A stretch of DNA of 64,000 nt from the NCBI RefSeq assembly GCF_039525035.1, contig NZ_BAAAHE010000007.1, forward strand, positions 310,001-374,000. Reading direction: 5' to 3'. Under the pieces are notes generated by a model. It saw only the letters and a program-made list of their open reading frames with translations, was not told the origin of the DNA and did no database searches. Shown in pieces: positions 25,816 through 33,849 of this stretch (the stretch's first letter is position 1; each line of letters starts with the position of its first letter). A program made the position numbers and the translations under genes. The DNA comes from Sporichthya brevicatena (GTDB lineage Bacteria; Actinomycetota; Actinomycetes; Sporichthyales; Sporichthyaceae).

Positions 25816-25829
25816 GGGACTTTCGACCC
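25816..25829. promoter_or_regulatory. DosR-box-like site
   Basis: GGGACTTTCGACCC fits the mycobacterial DosR consensus GGGACTTNNGNCCC at every fixed position. It lies between flgB and the DosR-like gene, 185 bp and 315 bp from their starts. Confidence 0.45.
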
Positions 25830-26055
25830 TGGGTCGTCGGCGCCGGGCCCGGTTTCATGCTGGTCAGGCGGCCGTCGAACTCCCGGCCGGCGACTCACTC
25901 TGGCGGGTGAGAAGACTCGGGGTGACGTGAGGGCCTGGATCGTTGCGGTCGATCCGGGCCCTCACGGCTGTCCTGGGGGATTCGGCGCGAAATCTGGCGG
26001 TGTGTCACGGCTGCGGCAATCCACAATGTGGCGTCCACCGAATACCGTCGGCCGG

Positions 26056-26069
26056 GGGCCTAAAGTTCG
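26056..26069. promoter_or_regulatory. Weaker DosR-box-like site near the DosR-like gene
   Basis: GGGCCTAAAGTTCG matches the reverse DosR consensus GGGNCNNAAGTCCC at 9 of 11 fixed positions, 75 bp upstream of the regulator start, where autoregulatory sites are usual. Confidence 0.3.
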
Positions 26070-26143
26070 GGTGCTCGGGAACCGTTACGCATCGGAAGGC
26101 TCAGCTCTCACGGGGAAGCTCAGCCGAACGGGAAGCAGGCAGC

Positions 26144-26803
26144 ATGGACACCACGGGCACTGGCGAGCCCATCACCGTCTTCCTCCTGGACGACCACGAG
26201 ATCGTCCGGCGGGGGGTGGCGGACCTGTTGAACTCCGCCCCCGACATCACGGTCATCGGGGACGCCGGCACGGCCGCCCAGGCGCTGGCGCGGATCCCCG
26301 CGCTCAAGCCCCAGGTCGCCGTCCTCGACGCCCGGCTGCCCGACGGCAGCGGCATCGACGTCTGCCGTGACATCCGCTCGGCGATGCCCGAGGTGCGGTG
26401 CCTGATCCTCACCAGCTACGACGACAACGACGCGATCTTCGCCGCCGTCATGGCCGGCGCGGCCGGCTACCTGCTCAAGGAGATCCGTGGGACGAGCCTG
26501 CTCGACGCGATCCGTCAGGTCGCGGAGGGCAAGTCGCTGCTCGACCCGTCGGTGACCGAGCGGCTGCTCGCCCGGCTGCGCGACGGGGCCCCGGCCGACC
26601 CGCGGATGGCCTCGCTGTCCGAGCGGGAGCGCGAGATCCTCGGCCTGATCGCCGACGGCCTGACCAACCGCCAGATCGGCGAGCGCCTGTTCCTCGCCGA
26701 GAAGACCGTCAAGAACTACGTCTCCGCCCTCCTCGCCAAGCTCGGCATGGAGCGCCGGACCCAGGCCGCGGTCTACGGAGCGGAGCTCCGCAAGCCGCAG
26801 TGA
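26144..26803 (+). CDS. DosR/DevR-like NarL-family response regulator
   Basis: 219 aa. Receiver domain with acidic pocket [12 protein letters not shown], phospho-acceptor Asp62 in [11 protein letters not shown], and switch region [11 protein letters not shown] LuxR-type helix-turn-helix follows ([53 protein letters not shown]). The stretch [24 protein letters not shown] is what I recall of mycobacterial DosR, the hypoxia/NO/CO regulator. No DosS/DosT-type kinase is next to it. ATG at 26144 is placed by homology and GGAAG upstream. Confidence 0.8.
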   Translation: [219 protein letters not shown]

Positions 26804-26871
26804 CGACCGCGACAGGAATGTCGAGCGGGTAGCTTGGGTTGAAGCCTGGTACGGACGCCGGAAGCGCGTTA

Positions 26872-26883
26872 TTGTCCGTACAA
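26872..26883. promoter_or_regulatory. Operator-like palindrome upstream of the persulfide dioxygenase gene
   Basis: TTGTCCGTACAA, one mismatch from the perfect palindrome at 29206-29217. It lies 41 bp before the start codon, within a likely promoter. Confidence 0.5.
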
Positions 26884-26924
26884 TTGGTTCCCCGGGAACG
26901 ACCCGCCCCGTCGGAGGAGCGCTC

Positions 26925-28316
26925 ATGATCCTCGACCAGTACTACCTGCAGTGTCTGTCGCAGGCGTCCTACCTGGTGGCGGACCCCGTCAGCCGCCGGG
27001 CGGTCGTCGTCGACCCCCGCCGCGACGTCGAGCAGTACCTGCAGGACGCGAAGGCGCAGGACCTGACGATCGAACTGGTCGTGCTCACCCACGTCCACGC
27101 CGACTTCATTCCGGGTCACACCGAGCTGTCCGAGCGGACCGGCGCGGAGATCGCGATGGGTGAGGTCTCGCCGGTCGAGTTCCCGATCCGTCGCCTCGCC
27201 GACGGCGAGCGCATCCCGCTGGGCGACCCGGAGACCGGCGTCGTCCTGGAGGTGCTGGCCACCCCGGGCCACACGCCCGAGTCGATCACCCTCGTCGTGT
27301 ACGAGCGGGGGAGCGACCCCACGCCGCACGCGATCCTCACCGGCGACACGCTCTTCCTCGGTGACGTCGGCCGGCCCGACCTGCTCGGCTCGGCCGGCCG
27401 CACCGCCGACGAGATGGCGCGCCTGCTGTACCGCTCGCTGCACACGAAGCTGCTGCCGCTGCCCGACGAGGTCCTCGTCTACCCGGGTCACGGCGCCGGC
27501 AGCGCGTGCGGCAAGGCGCTCTCGACCGACACCGTCTCCACCCTGGGCGAGCAGCGCCGCGGCAACTACGCGCTCGCGCCGATGAGCGAGGACGAGTTCG
27601 TCGCCGTCGTCACCGAGGGTCTCGGGGCGCCGCCGGTGTACTTCGTCGACGAGGTCGCGGTGAACAAGTCCGGGCACCTCCCGTTCGACCCGGAGCTCCC
27701 GGTGCAGGAGGTCGACGCGGCCACCGCGATCAGCCACCAGGAGCGCCTGGGCTACCTGCTGCTCGACGTCCGCGACGACCAGGCCTTCGCCGCCTCCCAC
27801 CTGCGGGGCGCGATCAACGTCGGCCTCTCGGGCCGGTTCGCCGAGTACGCCGCGGCCCTGATCGCCGCCGACCAGCCGGTGATCCTCGTCGGCTCGCCCG
27901 AGCAGTGCGCCGAGGCGCGGCTGCGGCTGGCCCGCGTCGGTCTCGACCTCGTCGCCTGTCAGCTGACCGACCTCGAGGAGCTGACGAACAACCCCGAGCT
28001 GGTCGTCTCCTCCTCAAGGCTGACGGTGCATCAGGCTGCCGAGGCGATCGCGGCGAACCCCGACCTGCAGGTCGTCGACGTCCGCGGCCCCGGCGAGCAC
28101 AAGGGCGGCGCCCTCCCGGGGGCGGTCAACCTCTGCGTCACCCGGTTGCGGACGGCGCTGGACCAGCTCGACCGCTCCCGCCCGGTCCTCGTCCACTGCG
28201 CCGGCGGCTACCGCTCCATCGCCGCCGCGAGCCTGCTCGAGGCCAACGGCTTCTCCGACGTCTCCGACCTCCTCGGCGGCTACTCCGCCTGGGCCGCCGA
28301 GTCCTCCGCCGCGTAG
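26925..28316 (+). CDS. Persulfide-dioxygenase-type MBL protein fused to two rhodanese domains
   Basis: 463 aa. The N-terminal ~240 residues are a metallo-beta-lactamase fold with THVHADFIPGH (His56, His58, Asp60, His65), a further His in ATPGHTPES, and GDTLFLGDVGRPDL, resembling ETHE1-type persulfide dioxygenases. Rhodanese 1 (~265-350) has VILVGSPEQ where the catalytic loop should be, with no Cys, so it is probably structural. Rhodanese 2 (~365-460) has VHCAGGYRS with the active Cys. It would oxidise glutathione- or thiol-persulfide to sulfite and move sulfane sulfur. ATG follows GGAGGAG. The element at 28348 ends the transcript. Confidence 0.85.
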   Translation: MILDQYYLQCLSQASYLVADPVSRRAVVVDPRRDVEQYLQDAKAQDLTIELVVLTHVHADFIPGHTELSERTGAEIAMGEVSPVEFPIRRLADGERIPLGDPETGVVLEVLATPGHTPESITLVVYERGSDPTPHAILTGDTLFLGDVGRPDLLGSAGRTADEMARLLYRSLHTKLLPLPDEVLVYPGHGAGSACGKALSTDTVSTLGEQRRGNYALAPMSEDEFVAVVTEGLGAPPVYFVDEVAVNKSGHLPFDPELPVQEVDAATAISHQERLGYLLLDVRDDQAFAASHLRGAINVGLSGRFAEYAAALIAADQPVILVGSPEQCAEARLRLARVGLDLVACQLTDLEELTNNPELVVSSSRLTVHQAAEAIAANPDLQVVDVRGPGEHKGGALPGAVNLCVTRLRTALDQLDRSRPVLVHCAGGYRSIAAASLLEANGFSDVSDLLGGYSAWAAESSAA

Positions 28317-28347
28317 CCGCGGTCAGGAACGCGTCGTCGCTGTCAAA

Positions 28348-28391
28348 AAAGGGTGACACCCCTTACTGCGCAGTAAGGGGTGTCACCCTTT
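28348..28391. terminator. Family B 44-bp palindromic bidirectional terminator, copy 1
   Basis: Perfect 44-bp palindrome; each half contains GGGTGACACCCCTTACTGC. It has A-rich DNA on the left and TTTCTTTT on the right, so both strands carry a U-tract. It lies between convergent genes ending at 28316 and 28426. Copies at 50928 and 60288. Confidence 0.85.
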
Positions 28392-28425
28392 CTTTTCCAC
28401 AGGCGGCGTTCTCCGCCGGCGGGCG

Positions 28426-28764
28426 TCAGTGGAGGATCGCGACGAGGTCGGCGACGCCGAGGAGCAGGACCCCGGCGGTGAGGATCATCAGCGGTCGGGT
28501 GGGCACGCGGGCGTAGCGGGTCCGGTCGCTGTCGCCGATCTCGCGGGCGCGGAGGCGGCCGAGGCCGGCGACCAGCAGCGCGAGCGCGAGGGACAGCGCC
28601 GCACTGACGATCCGGGCCGGGCTGCCGTCGGTGGGGTTGCGGACGAGAACGAACGCGCCGTGGGCGATCAGGGCCAGCGCGGTCCGGTCCCAGGCCAGCA
28701 TCGTCCGCTGCGCGGGCAGGCCGGGGAGCCGTCCGCGCGGACCGGAGACCGGGGTCAGGCGCAT
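28426..28764 (-). CDS. DUF202 family membrane protein
   Basis: 112 aa with three membrane helices. It begins with an RTMLAWDRTALALI motif, the DUF202 hallmark. Start ATG at 28764 shares a base with the stop of the next DUF202 gene, so the two form an operon. Function unknown in the family. Confidence 0.75.
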   Translation of the reverse strand: MRLTPVSGPRGRLPGLPAQRTMLAWDRTALALIAHGAFVLVRNPTDGSPARIVSAALSLALALLVAGLGRLRAREIGDSDRTRYARVPTRPLMILTAGVLLLGVADLVAILH

Positions 28765-29132
28765 CAGCGCGCGAGGAGCACGACGACGGCGATCCCGACC
28801 GCCACGACGGCCAGCCCGAGGTAGATCGGCGCCCGTGACGCCGGCAGGTTCTCGTGCCGCTGCATCGCCCGTTGGACGGTCTGCCAGCGTCGCATGCTGC
28901 CGAGCGTGACGGCGATGCCGAGCAGTGCGAGGGCGAACCCGATCCCGCGCTCGGCGTTGTCGGCCTCGTCCCCGGCCTGCGGGACGAGGTGGACGAGCGC
29001 GACCGCGCCGGCCAGCAGCCCCAGGGCCGTGCGCAGCCAGGCGAGGTAGGTCCGCTCGTTCGCGAGCGTGAACCGGTAGTCCAGGTCGTAGTCGTCCTGG
29101 GCCGGTCGTGGGTCGGGGGCGTGTTGGTCCAT
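28764..29132 (-). CDS. YidH-like DUF202 membrane protein
   Basis: 122 aa. DUF202/YidH motif FTLANERTYLAWLRTALGLLAGAVALVHLV, three helices in all. A GGGGAGG ribosome site precedes the ATG at 7 nt. Divergent from the oxidoreductase operon, 120 bp apart. Function unknown. Confidence 0.82.
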   Translation of the reverse strand: MDQHAPDPRPAQDDYDLDYRFTLANERTYLAWLRTALGLLAGAVALVHLVPQAGDEADNAERGIGFALALLGIAVTLGSMRRWQTVQRAMQRHENLPASRAPIYLGLAVVAVGIAVVVLLAR

Positions 29133-29205
29133 GTGACCTCCCCGGGCGGGGGTTCAATCGGTTCCGCACGCCCGATCGAATGGCGCCACGGCTCCAGCCA
29201 GCATA

Positions 29206-29217
29206 TTGTACGTACAA
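29206..29217. promoter_or_regulatory. Operator-like palindrome upstream of the oxidoreductase operon
   Basis: TTGTACGTACAA, a perfect 12-bp palindrome 35 bp before the start of the 4Fe-4S/NrfD gene. It matches the site at 26872-26883 in 11 of 12 bases and in distance to the start codon. Confidence 0.5.
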
Positions 29218-29252
29218 ATCAGCGCACCCCGACCGCCCGGGAGACCGCACTC

Positions 29253-30851
29253 ATGCGCTACGGATTCGCGATCGACCAGCGCACCTGTATCGGGTGCCAC
29301 GCCTGCACGGTCGCGTGCAAGACCGAGCACGAGATCCCGGTCGGGCAGTTCCGGACCTGGGTCAAGTACGTCGACTCGGGCACCTTCCCCGAGAACACCC
29401 GCGACTTCGGCGTCATGCGCTGCAACCACTGCACGGATGCCCCGTGCGTGAAGATCTGCCCGACGCATGCGCTGTTCACGCGCTCGGACGGGATCGTCGA
29501 CTTCGACAGCGAGAACTGCATCGGCTGCAAGTCCTGCATGCAGGCCTGCCCGTACGACGCGATCTACATCGACGAGAACACCCACACCGCGGCGAAGTGC
29601 AACTTCTGCGCGCACCGGGTCGACGAGGGCCTCGAGCCCGCCTGCGTCGTCGTGTGCCCGACCCACTCGATCTGGGTCGGTGACCTGGAGGACGAGAACT
29701 CCGGCATCTCGCAACTGATCGCCGAGAACCCGACGCGCGTCCGCGCCCCCGAGCAGAAGACCGGCCCGAACGTCTTCTACATCGGCGCCTCGATCCCGGT
29801 CCTCGACCCACTCCAGGCCCCGGCGGATCAGGCGTACATCTACTCCCAGCCCGACCCTCACCGGGCCGAGGTCGCGCAGCACCTCCCCCCGCCCGCGCCG
29901 AGCCTCGACGGCCCCGCCGTCACGACGCTGAACACCGCCCACCCCCGGCCGTGGGGTTGGCGGGTCACGACCTACCTCTGGACGAAGGGCATCGCGGCCG
30001 GCGCCCTGCTGGTCGTCGCGCTCGCGGTCCTGCTCGACGAGAACCTCGGCCGCTACCAGACCGTCTGGGCCCCGCTCATCGGTCTGGTCGGCGTCGCCGT
30101 CACCGGTGTGCTCCTGATCGCCGACCTCAAGCGCCCTGAGCGGTTCCTCTACATCTTCACCAAGGGCAACTGGACGTCCTGGCTGTTCAAGGGATCCCTC
30201 GCCCTGGTCGCCTTCGGCGCGGTCGCGAGCGCGTGGCTGGCGGTCGGGCTGTTCGCCGAATCCGGCAACGTCGGCTATCCGTACGAGCTGGTCGATGTAC
30301 TGGTCTACGTCTCGATCCCCGCCGCGGTGATGGCCGCCGGGTACACCGCCTTCCTCTTCGCCCAGGCCGAGGGCCGTGACCTGTGGCAGTCCAAGCTGCT
30401 GTTCCCGCACCTGCTCGCGCAGGCCGTGATGGTCGGTGCGGGCGTGCTCGCGATCCTGCTCGGTGCCTTCGGTGCGGACCCGAGCAGCCGCGACGGGTGG
30501 CACGACCGCGTGCCGACCCTCACGCCCGAGGGCCCCGGGTTCGAGCAGGTCGTCGTCCGCTGCCTCGTGGTCGCGACCGTCCTGCACATCGCGTTCGCGA
30601 TCGTGGAGTTCTACGCCTCCCACGAGACGAAGCAGGCGAGCGCCGCGGCCCACCTGGTGACGCACGGTCAGTACCGGCCGATGTTCCTCGGCTCTCTCGC
30701 CCTCGCGTTCGTCTCGGCGGCGGTCGCGATGTTCGCCTGGGACGGGGACAACCTCGGCGCCGCGCTCGCCGGCGGGATCGGCGTCCAGGTCGCCCTGCTG
30801 ATGTACGAGTCCGTGTTCGTCCGCGCGGGACAGGACGTGCCGCTCTCATGA
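29253..30851 (+). CDS. Fused 4Fe-4S ferredoxin/NrfD membrane subunit of a molybdoenzyme
   Basis: 532 aa. Residues ~1-190 are a four-cluster ferredoxin of the PsrB/NrfC/DmsB type: CIGCHACTVACK, CNHCTDAPCVKICP, CIGCKSCMQACP and CNFCAHRVDEGLEPACVVVCP give 16 cysteines. A Pro-rich linker (~195-230) joins it to an NrfD/PsrC-like domain with eight or more helices that would handle quinone. These are normally two proteins; here they are one. The ATG at 29253 follows GGGAGA. Its stop overlaps the molybdopterin gene as ATGA. With no signal peptide, the clusters likely face the cytoplasm. Confidence 0.88.
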   Translation: MRYGFAIDQRTCIGCHACTVACKTEHEIPVGQFRTWVKYVDSGTFPENTRDFGVMRCNHCTDAPCVKICPTHALFTRSDGIVDFDSENCIGCKSCMQACPYDAIYIDENTHTAAKCNFCAHRVDEGLEPACVVVCPTHSIWVGDLEDENSGISQLIAENPTRVRAPEQKTGPNVFYIGASIPVLDPLQAPADQAYIYSQPDPHRAEVAQHLPPPAPSLDGPAVTTLNTAHPRPWGWRVTTYLWTKGIAAGALLVVALAVLLDENLGRYQTVWAPLIGLVGVAVTGVLLIADLKRPERFLYIFTKGNWTSWLFKGSLALVAFGAVASAWLAVGLFAESGNVGYPYELVDVLVYVSIPAAVMAAGYTAFLFAQAEGRDLWQSKLLFPHLLAQAVMVGAGVLAILLGAFGADPSSRDGWHDRVPTLTPEGPGFEQVVVRCLVVATVLHIAFAIVEFYASHETKQASAAAHLVTHGQYRPMFLGSLALAFVSAAVAMFAWDGDNLGAALAGGIGVQVALLMYESVFVRAGQDVPLS

Positions 30852-33664
30852 CCACCGAACTGCCCGGCCACCGGACCCACGAGCACCTGCGGAACTTCCC
30901 GCCGGTCGAGAACTGGGACAACCACGTCGAGTACGACGCGAAGGCCCACCCGCGGAAGGTGCCGCGGGAGTACATGCTGATCCCGACGACGTGCTTCAAC
31001 TGCGAGTCCGCGTGCGGGCTGCTCGCCTACGTCGACAAGAACGACCTGTCGATCAAGAAGCTCGAGGGCAACCCGGCGCACCCGGGCTCCCGGGGCCGCA
31101 ACTGCGCCAAGGGCCCGGCGACGGTCAACCAGGTTCACGACCCGGAGCGGATCCTGCACCCGCTCAAGCGGGTGGGGGAGCGTGGCGGCGGCCAGTGGCA
31201 GCAGGTCAGCTGGGACGAAGCCCTCGACGACATCGCCGGCCGGATCCGCAAGGCGATTTCGGAGAACCGCCACGAGGAGGTCGCGTACCACGTCGGGCGT
31301 CCCGGTGAGGACGGCTTCGCCGAGCGGGTGCTTCAGGCCTGGGGCATCGACGGGCACAACTCCCACACGCAGGTCTGCTCGTCCGGCGCGCGTCTGGGCC
31401 AGACCCTGTGGGGCGGCTACGACCGGCCGAGCCCGGATCACGCCAACGCCAAGGTGATCCTGCTGTTCTCCAGTCACCTGGAGACCGGGCATTACTTCAA
31501 CCCCCACGCGCAGCGGATCATGGAGGGCAAGCAGTCCGGGGCGAAACTGATCGTCGTCGACCCGCGGATGTCGAACACGGCCTCCCATGCTGACGTCTGG
31601 CTCGCCCCGTGGCCCGGCAGCGAGGCCGCGATCCTGCTCGCGATCGCGAGCCACCTCCTGAAGACCCGTCAGATCGACGAGGCCTATCTGCGACGCTGGT
31701 TCAACTGGGACGTCTACCTGCAGAACCTGCACCCCGAGAAGTCGACGTTCGAGGAGTTCCTCGACTGCCTCGAGGCGGACTACGCCGACTACACCTTCGA
31801 GTTCGCGGCGGCGGAGTCGCAGCTGCCGGCGGAGAAGATCCGGGAGATCGCGGAGATCGTCGCCGACTGCGACCACCGGCTCTCCGCGCACATCTGGCGC
31901 AGCGCCGCGGCCGGGAACTACGGCGGCTGGGCGGTCAGCCGCGCGCTGTGGTTCGTGCTCGCGCTGACCGGGTCCATCGGCACCGTCGGCGGCACCGCGC
32001 CCAACGGGTGGAACAAGTTCATCCCGCACGGCCCCGACGTCCCGGCGCACGACCACTGGAACGAGCTGCACTGGCCGCCGGAGTACCCGTTGGCCTGCAA
32101 CGAGATGTCGATCCTGCTGCCGCACTTCCTCGCCGAGGGCCGCGGCGTGATGGACGTGTACTTCAGCCGCGTCTTCAACCCGATCTGGACCTACCCCGAC
32201 GGGTTCACCTGGATGAAGGCGCTGACGGACGAGAGCAAGGTCCGCTGCCACGTCGCGCTGACGCCGACGTGGTCGGAGACCGCCGAGTTCGCGGACTACA
32301 TCCTCCCGATGGGTCACGCGCCCGAGCGCCACGACACCCACTCCTACGAGACGCACTCGAGCCGGTGGCTCGGCTTCCGCCAGCCGGTGAAGCGCGTCGC
32401 GATGGAGAAGCTCGGGATGCCCTACGCCGACACCCGCGACGCCAACCCGGGCGAGGTGTGGGAGGAGAACGAGCTCTGGTTCGAGCTGTCGTGGCGCATC
32501 GACCCCGACGGGTCGATGGGGATCCGGCAGCACTTCGAATCCAAGTACCGCCCGGGCGAGAAAGTCACGGTCGACGAGTACTACCGGTGGATCTTCGAGA
32601 ACCGCGTCCCGAACCTGCCCGAGAAGGCCGAGCGGGAGGGCCTGACCCCGCTGGAGTACATGCGCCGTTACGGCGTCGTCGAGGTCGCGGACCAGCTCTA
32701 CCGGCAGGACGAGCGCCCGCTGACCGAGGCCGAGCTCGAGAACGCCGTCCCCGACGAGCGGGGCGTGCTCCGCAAGCCGACTGACGGGGACTCAGTCCCG
32801 CCGCTGATCGGCGAGGCCGGCGCGGTCGGTGTCCAGCACGAGGACGGCACTGTCACCGCCGGCTGGCTGTCCCCGAGCCGGAAGCTGGAGCTGTACTCCG
32901 AGGCGATGCGTGACTGGGGCTGGCCCGAGCACGCGACCCCCGGGTACATCCGCTCCCACGTCGCGGCCGACCAGATCGACCTGACTGCCGGCGACCTCGT
33001 CCTCGTCCCGACGTTCCGGCTGCCGACGCTGATCCACACCCGGTCCGGCAACGCGAAGTACCTCAACGAGATCTCGAACAGCCATCCGCTGTGGCTGAAC
33101 TCCGTCGACGCCGCGCGGCACGGGGTGAAGACGGGCGACCTGGTCCGGCTGCGGACGTCGATCGGCTACTTCGTCCCCCGCGTGTGGGTGACCGAGGCGA
33201 TCCGCCCGGGCGTCTGCGCGCTCAGCCACCACATGGGCCGCTGGCGCCTGCACGACACCGAGGGCAGCCGCTGGGCGCAGGGCCTGGTCGACATCTCCCA
33301 CCCGGACGGACCGGACTCGTTCTTCCTCCGCTACCGCGGCGGGATCCAGCCCTTCACGAGTGACGACCCCGACTCCGAGCGCATCTGGTGGACCGACCCC
33401 GGCGTGCACCAGAACCTCGCCTTCGCCGTCCAGGCCGACCCGTGGTCGGGTCAGCAGTGCTGGCTCCAGAAGGTCCGGATGACCCCCGCCGAGGCGACCG
33501 ACCAGTACGGCGACGTCTACGTCGACACCGCGAAGTCGATGGAGATGTACCGCGAGTGGCTCGCCAAGACCCGAGCCACCCTCGGCCCCGGCGGCCAGCG
33601 CCGCCCCGAGTTTTTGATGCGCCCGGTGAAGCCCCGCCGCCGCGCCTTCCGCGTCGAGACATAG
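30848..33664 (+). CDS. Molybdopterin oxidoreductase catalytic subunit (PsrA/PhsA/TtrA-like)
   Basis: 938 aa. N-terminal 4Fe-4S site TTCFNCESACG with the fourth Cys in GRNCAKGP. The Mo-ligand position is Cys177 in TQVCSSGARLG, as in polysulfide, thiosulfate and tetrathionate reductases or Nap-type enzymes rather than the Ser of DmsA. A C-terminal molydopterin-binding domain follows (VLVPTFRLPTLIHTRSGNAKYLNEIS, then HHMGRWR). No twin-arginine signal is present, so it seems to act in the cytoplasm. No maturation chaperone is adjacent. Substrate unknown; a sulfur compound is suggested only by the Cys ligand and neighbours. Confidence 0.87.
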   Translation: MTTELPGHRTHEHLRNFPPVENWDNHVEYDAKAHPRKVPREYMLIPTTCFNCESACGLLAYVDKNDLSIKKLEGNPAHPGSRGRNCAKGPATVNQVHDPERILHPLKRVGERGGGQWQQVSWDEALDDIAGRIRKAISENRHEEVAYHVGRPGEDGFAERVLQAWGIDGHNSHTQVCSSGARLGQTLWGGYDRPSPDHANAKVILLFSSHLETGHYFNPHAQRIMEGKQSGAKLIVVDPRMSNTASHADVWLAPWPGSEAAILLAIASHLLKTRQIDEAYLRRWFNWDVYLQNLHPEKSTFEEFLDCLEADYADYTFEFAAAESQLPAEKIREIAEIVADCDHRLSAHIWRSAAAGNYGGWAVSRALWFVLALTGSIGTVGGTAPNGWNKFIPHGPDVPAHDHWNELHWPPEYPLACNEMSILLPHFLAEGRGVMDVYFSRVFNPIWTYPDGFTWMKALTDESKVRCHVALTPTWSETAEFADYILPMGHAPERHDTHSYETHSSRWLGFRQPVKRVAMEKLGMPYADTRDANPGEVWEENELWFELSWRIDPDGSMGIRQHFESKYRPGEKVTVDEYYRWIFENRVPNLPEKAEREGLTPLEYMRRYGVVEVADQLYRQDERPLTEAELENAVPDERGVLRKPTDGDSVPPLIGEAGAVGVQHEDGTVTAGWLSPSRKLELYSEAMRDWGWPEHATPGYIRSHVAADQIDLTAGDLVLVPTFRLPTLIHTRSGNAKYLNEISNSHPLWLNSVDAARHGVKTGDLVRLRTSIGYFVPRVWVTEAIRPGVCALSHHMGRWRLHDTEGSRWAQGLVDISHPDGPDSFFLRYRGGIQPFTSDDPDSERIWWTDPGVHQNLAFAVQADPWSGQQCWLQKVRMTPAEATDQYGDVYVDTAKSMEMYREWLAKTRATLGPGGQRRPEFLMRPVKPRRRAFRVET

Positions 33665-33668
33665 CGGA

Positions 33669-33715
33669 CGTCCGACGATGTGGCTGCTATTGCGACCACA
33701 TCTTCGGACGCAACG
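33669..33715. repeat. Family C inverted repeat, copy 2
   Basis: Arms TCCGACGATGTGG and CCACATCTTCGGA are nearly complementary around a 12-nt loop, 5 bp after the molybdoenzyme stop. It aligns to 1841-1887, with identical loop bases TGCT and GCGACC. Confidence 0.6.
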
Positions 33716-33849
33716 GGGGCCGTTAGCGATCTTCAAGGCCGGGGTTCGGTGAGGGTCCGGGAGTAAGGACGCGGTCAAACCCGGACAACCTCGGTCGGTT
33801 TCGGGGCCCCGCTCGCGGAGAATCACCTCGTCAAGAAGGGGGCTCCGGC

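Larger units (their letters stand above)
25632..26143. other. Divergent intergenic region between flgB and the DosR-like regulator
   Basis: 512 bp without a convincing gene. It holds a sigma-28-like promoter for flgB (25722-25748), a perfect DosR-type box (25816-25829) and a weaker one (26056-26069). Nothing else is evident. Confidence 0.6.

Noticed and set aside
25632-25898. N-terminal extension of flgB
   Set aside because: In-frame but Pro/Arg-rich, without rod homology, and it overlaps the promoter; the GTG at 25631 has a ribosome site.
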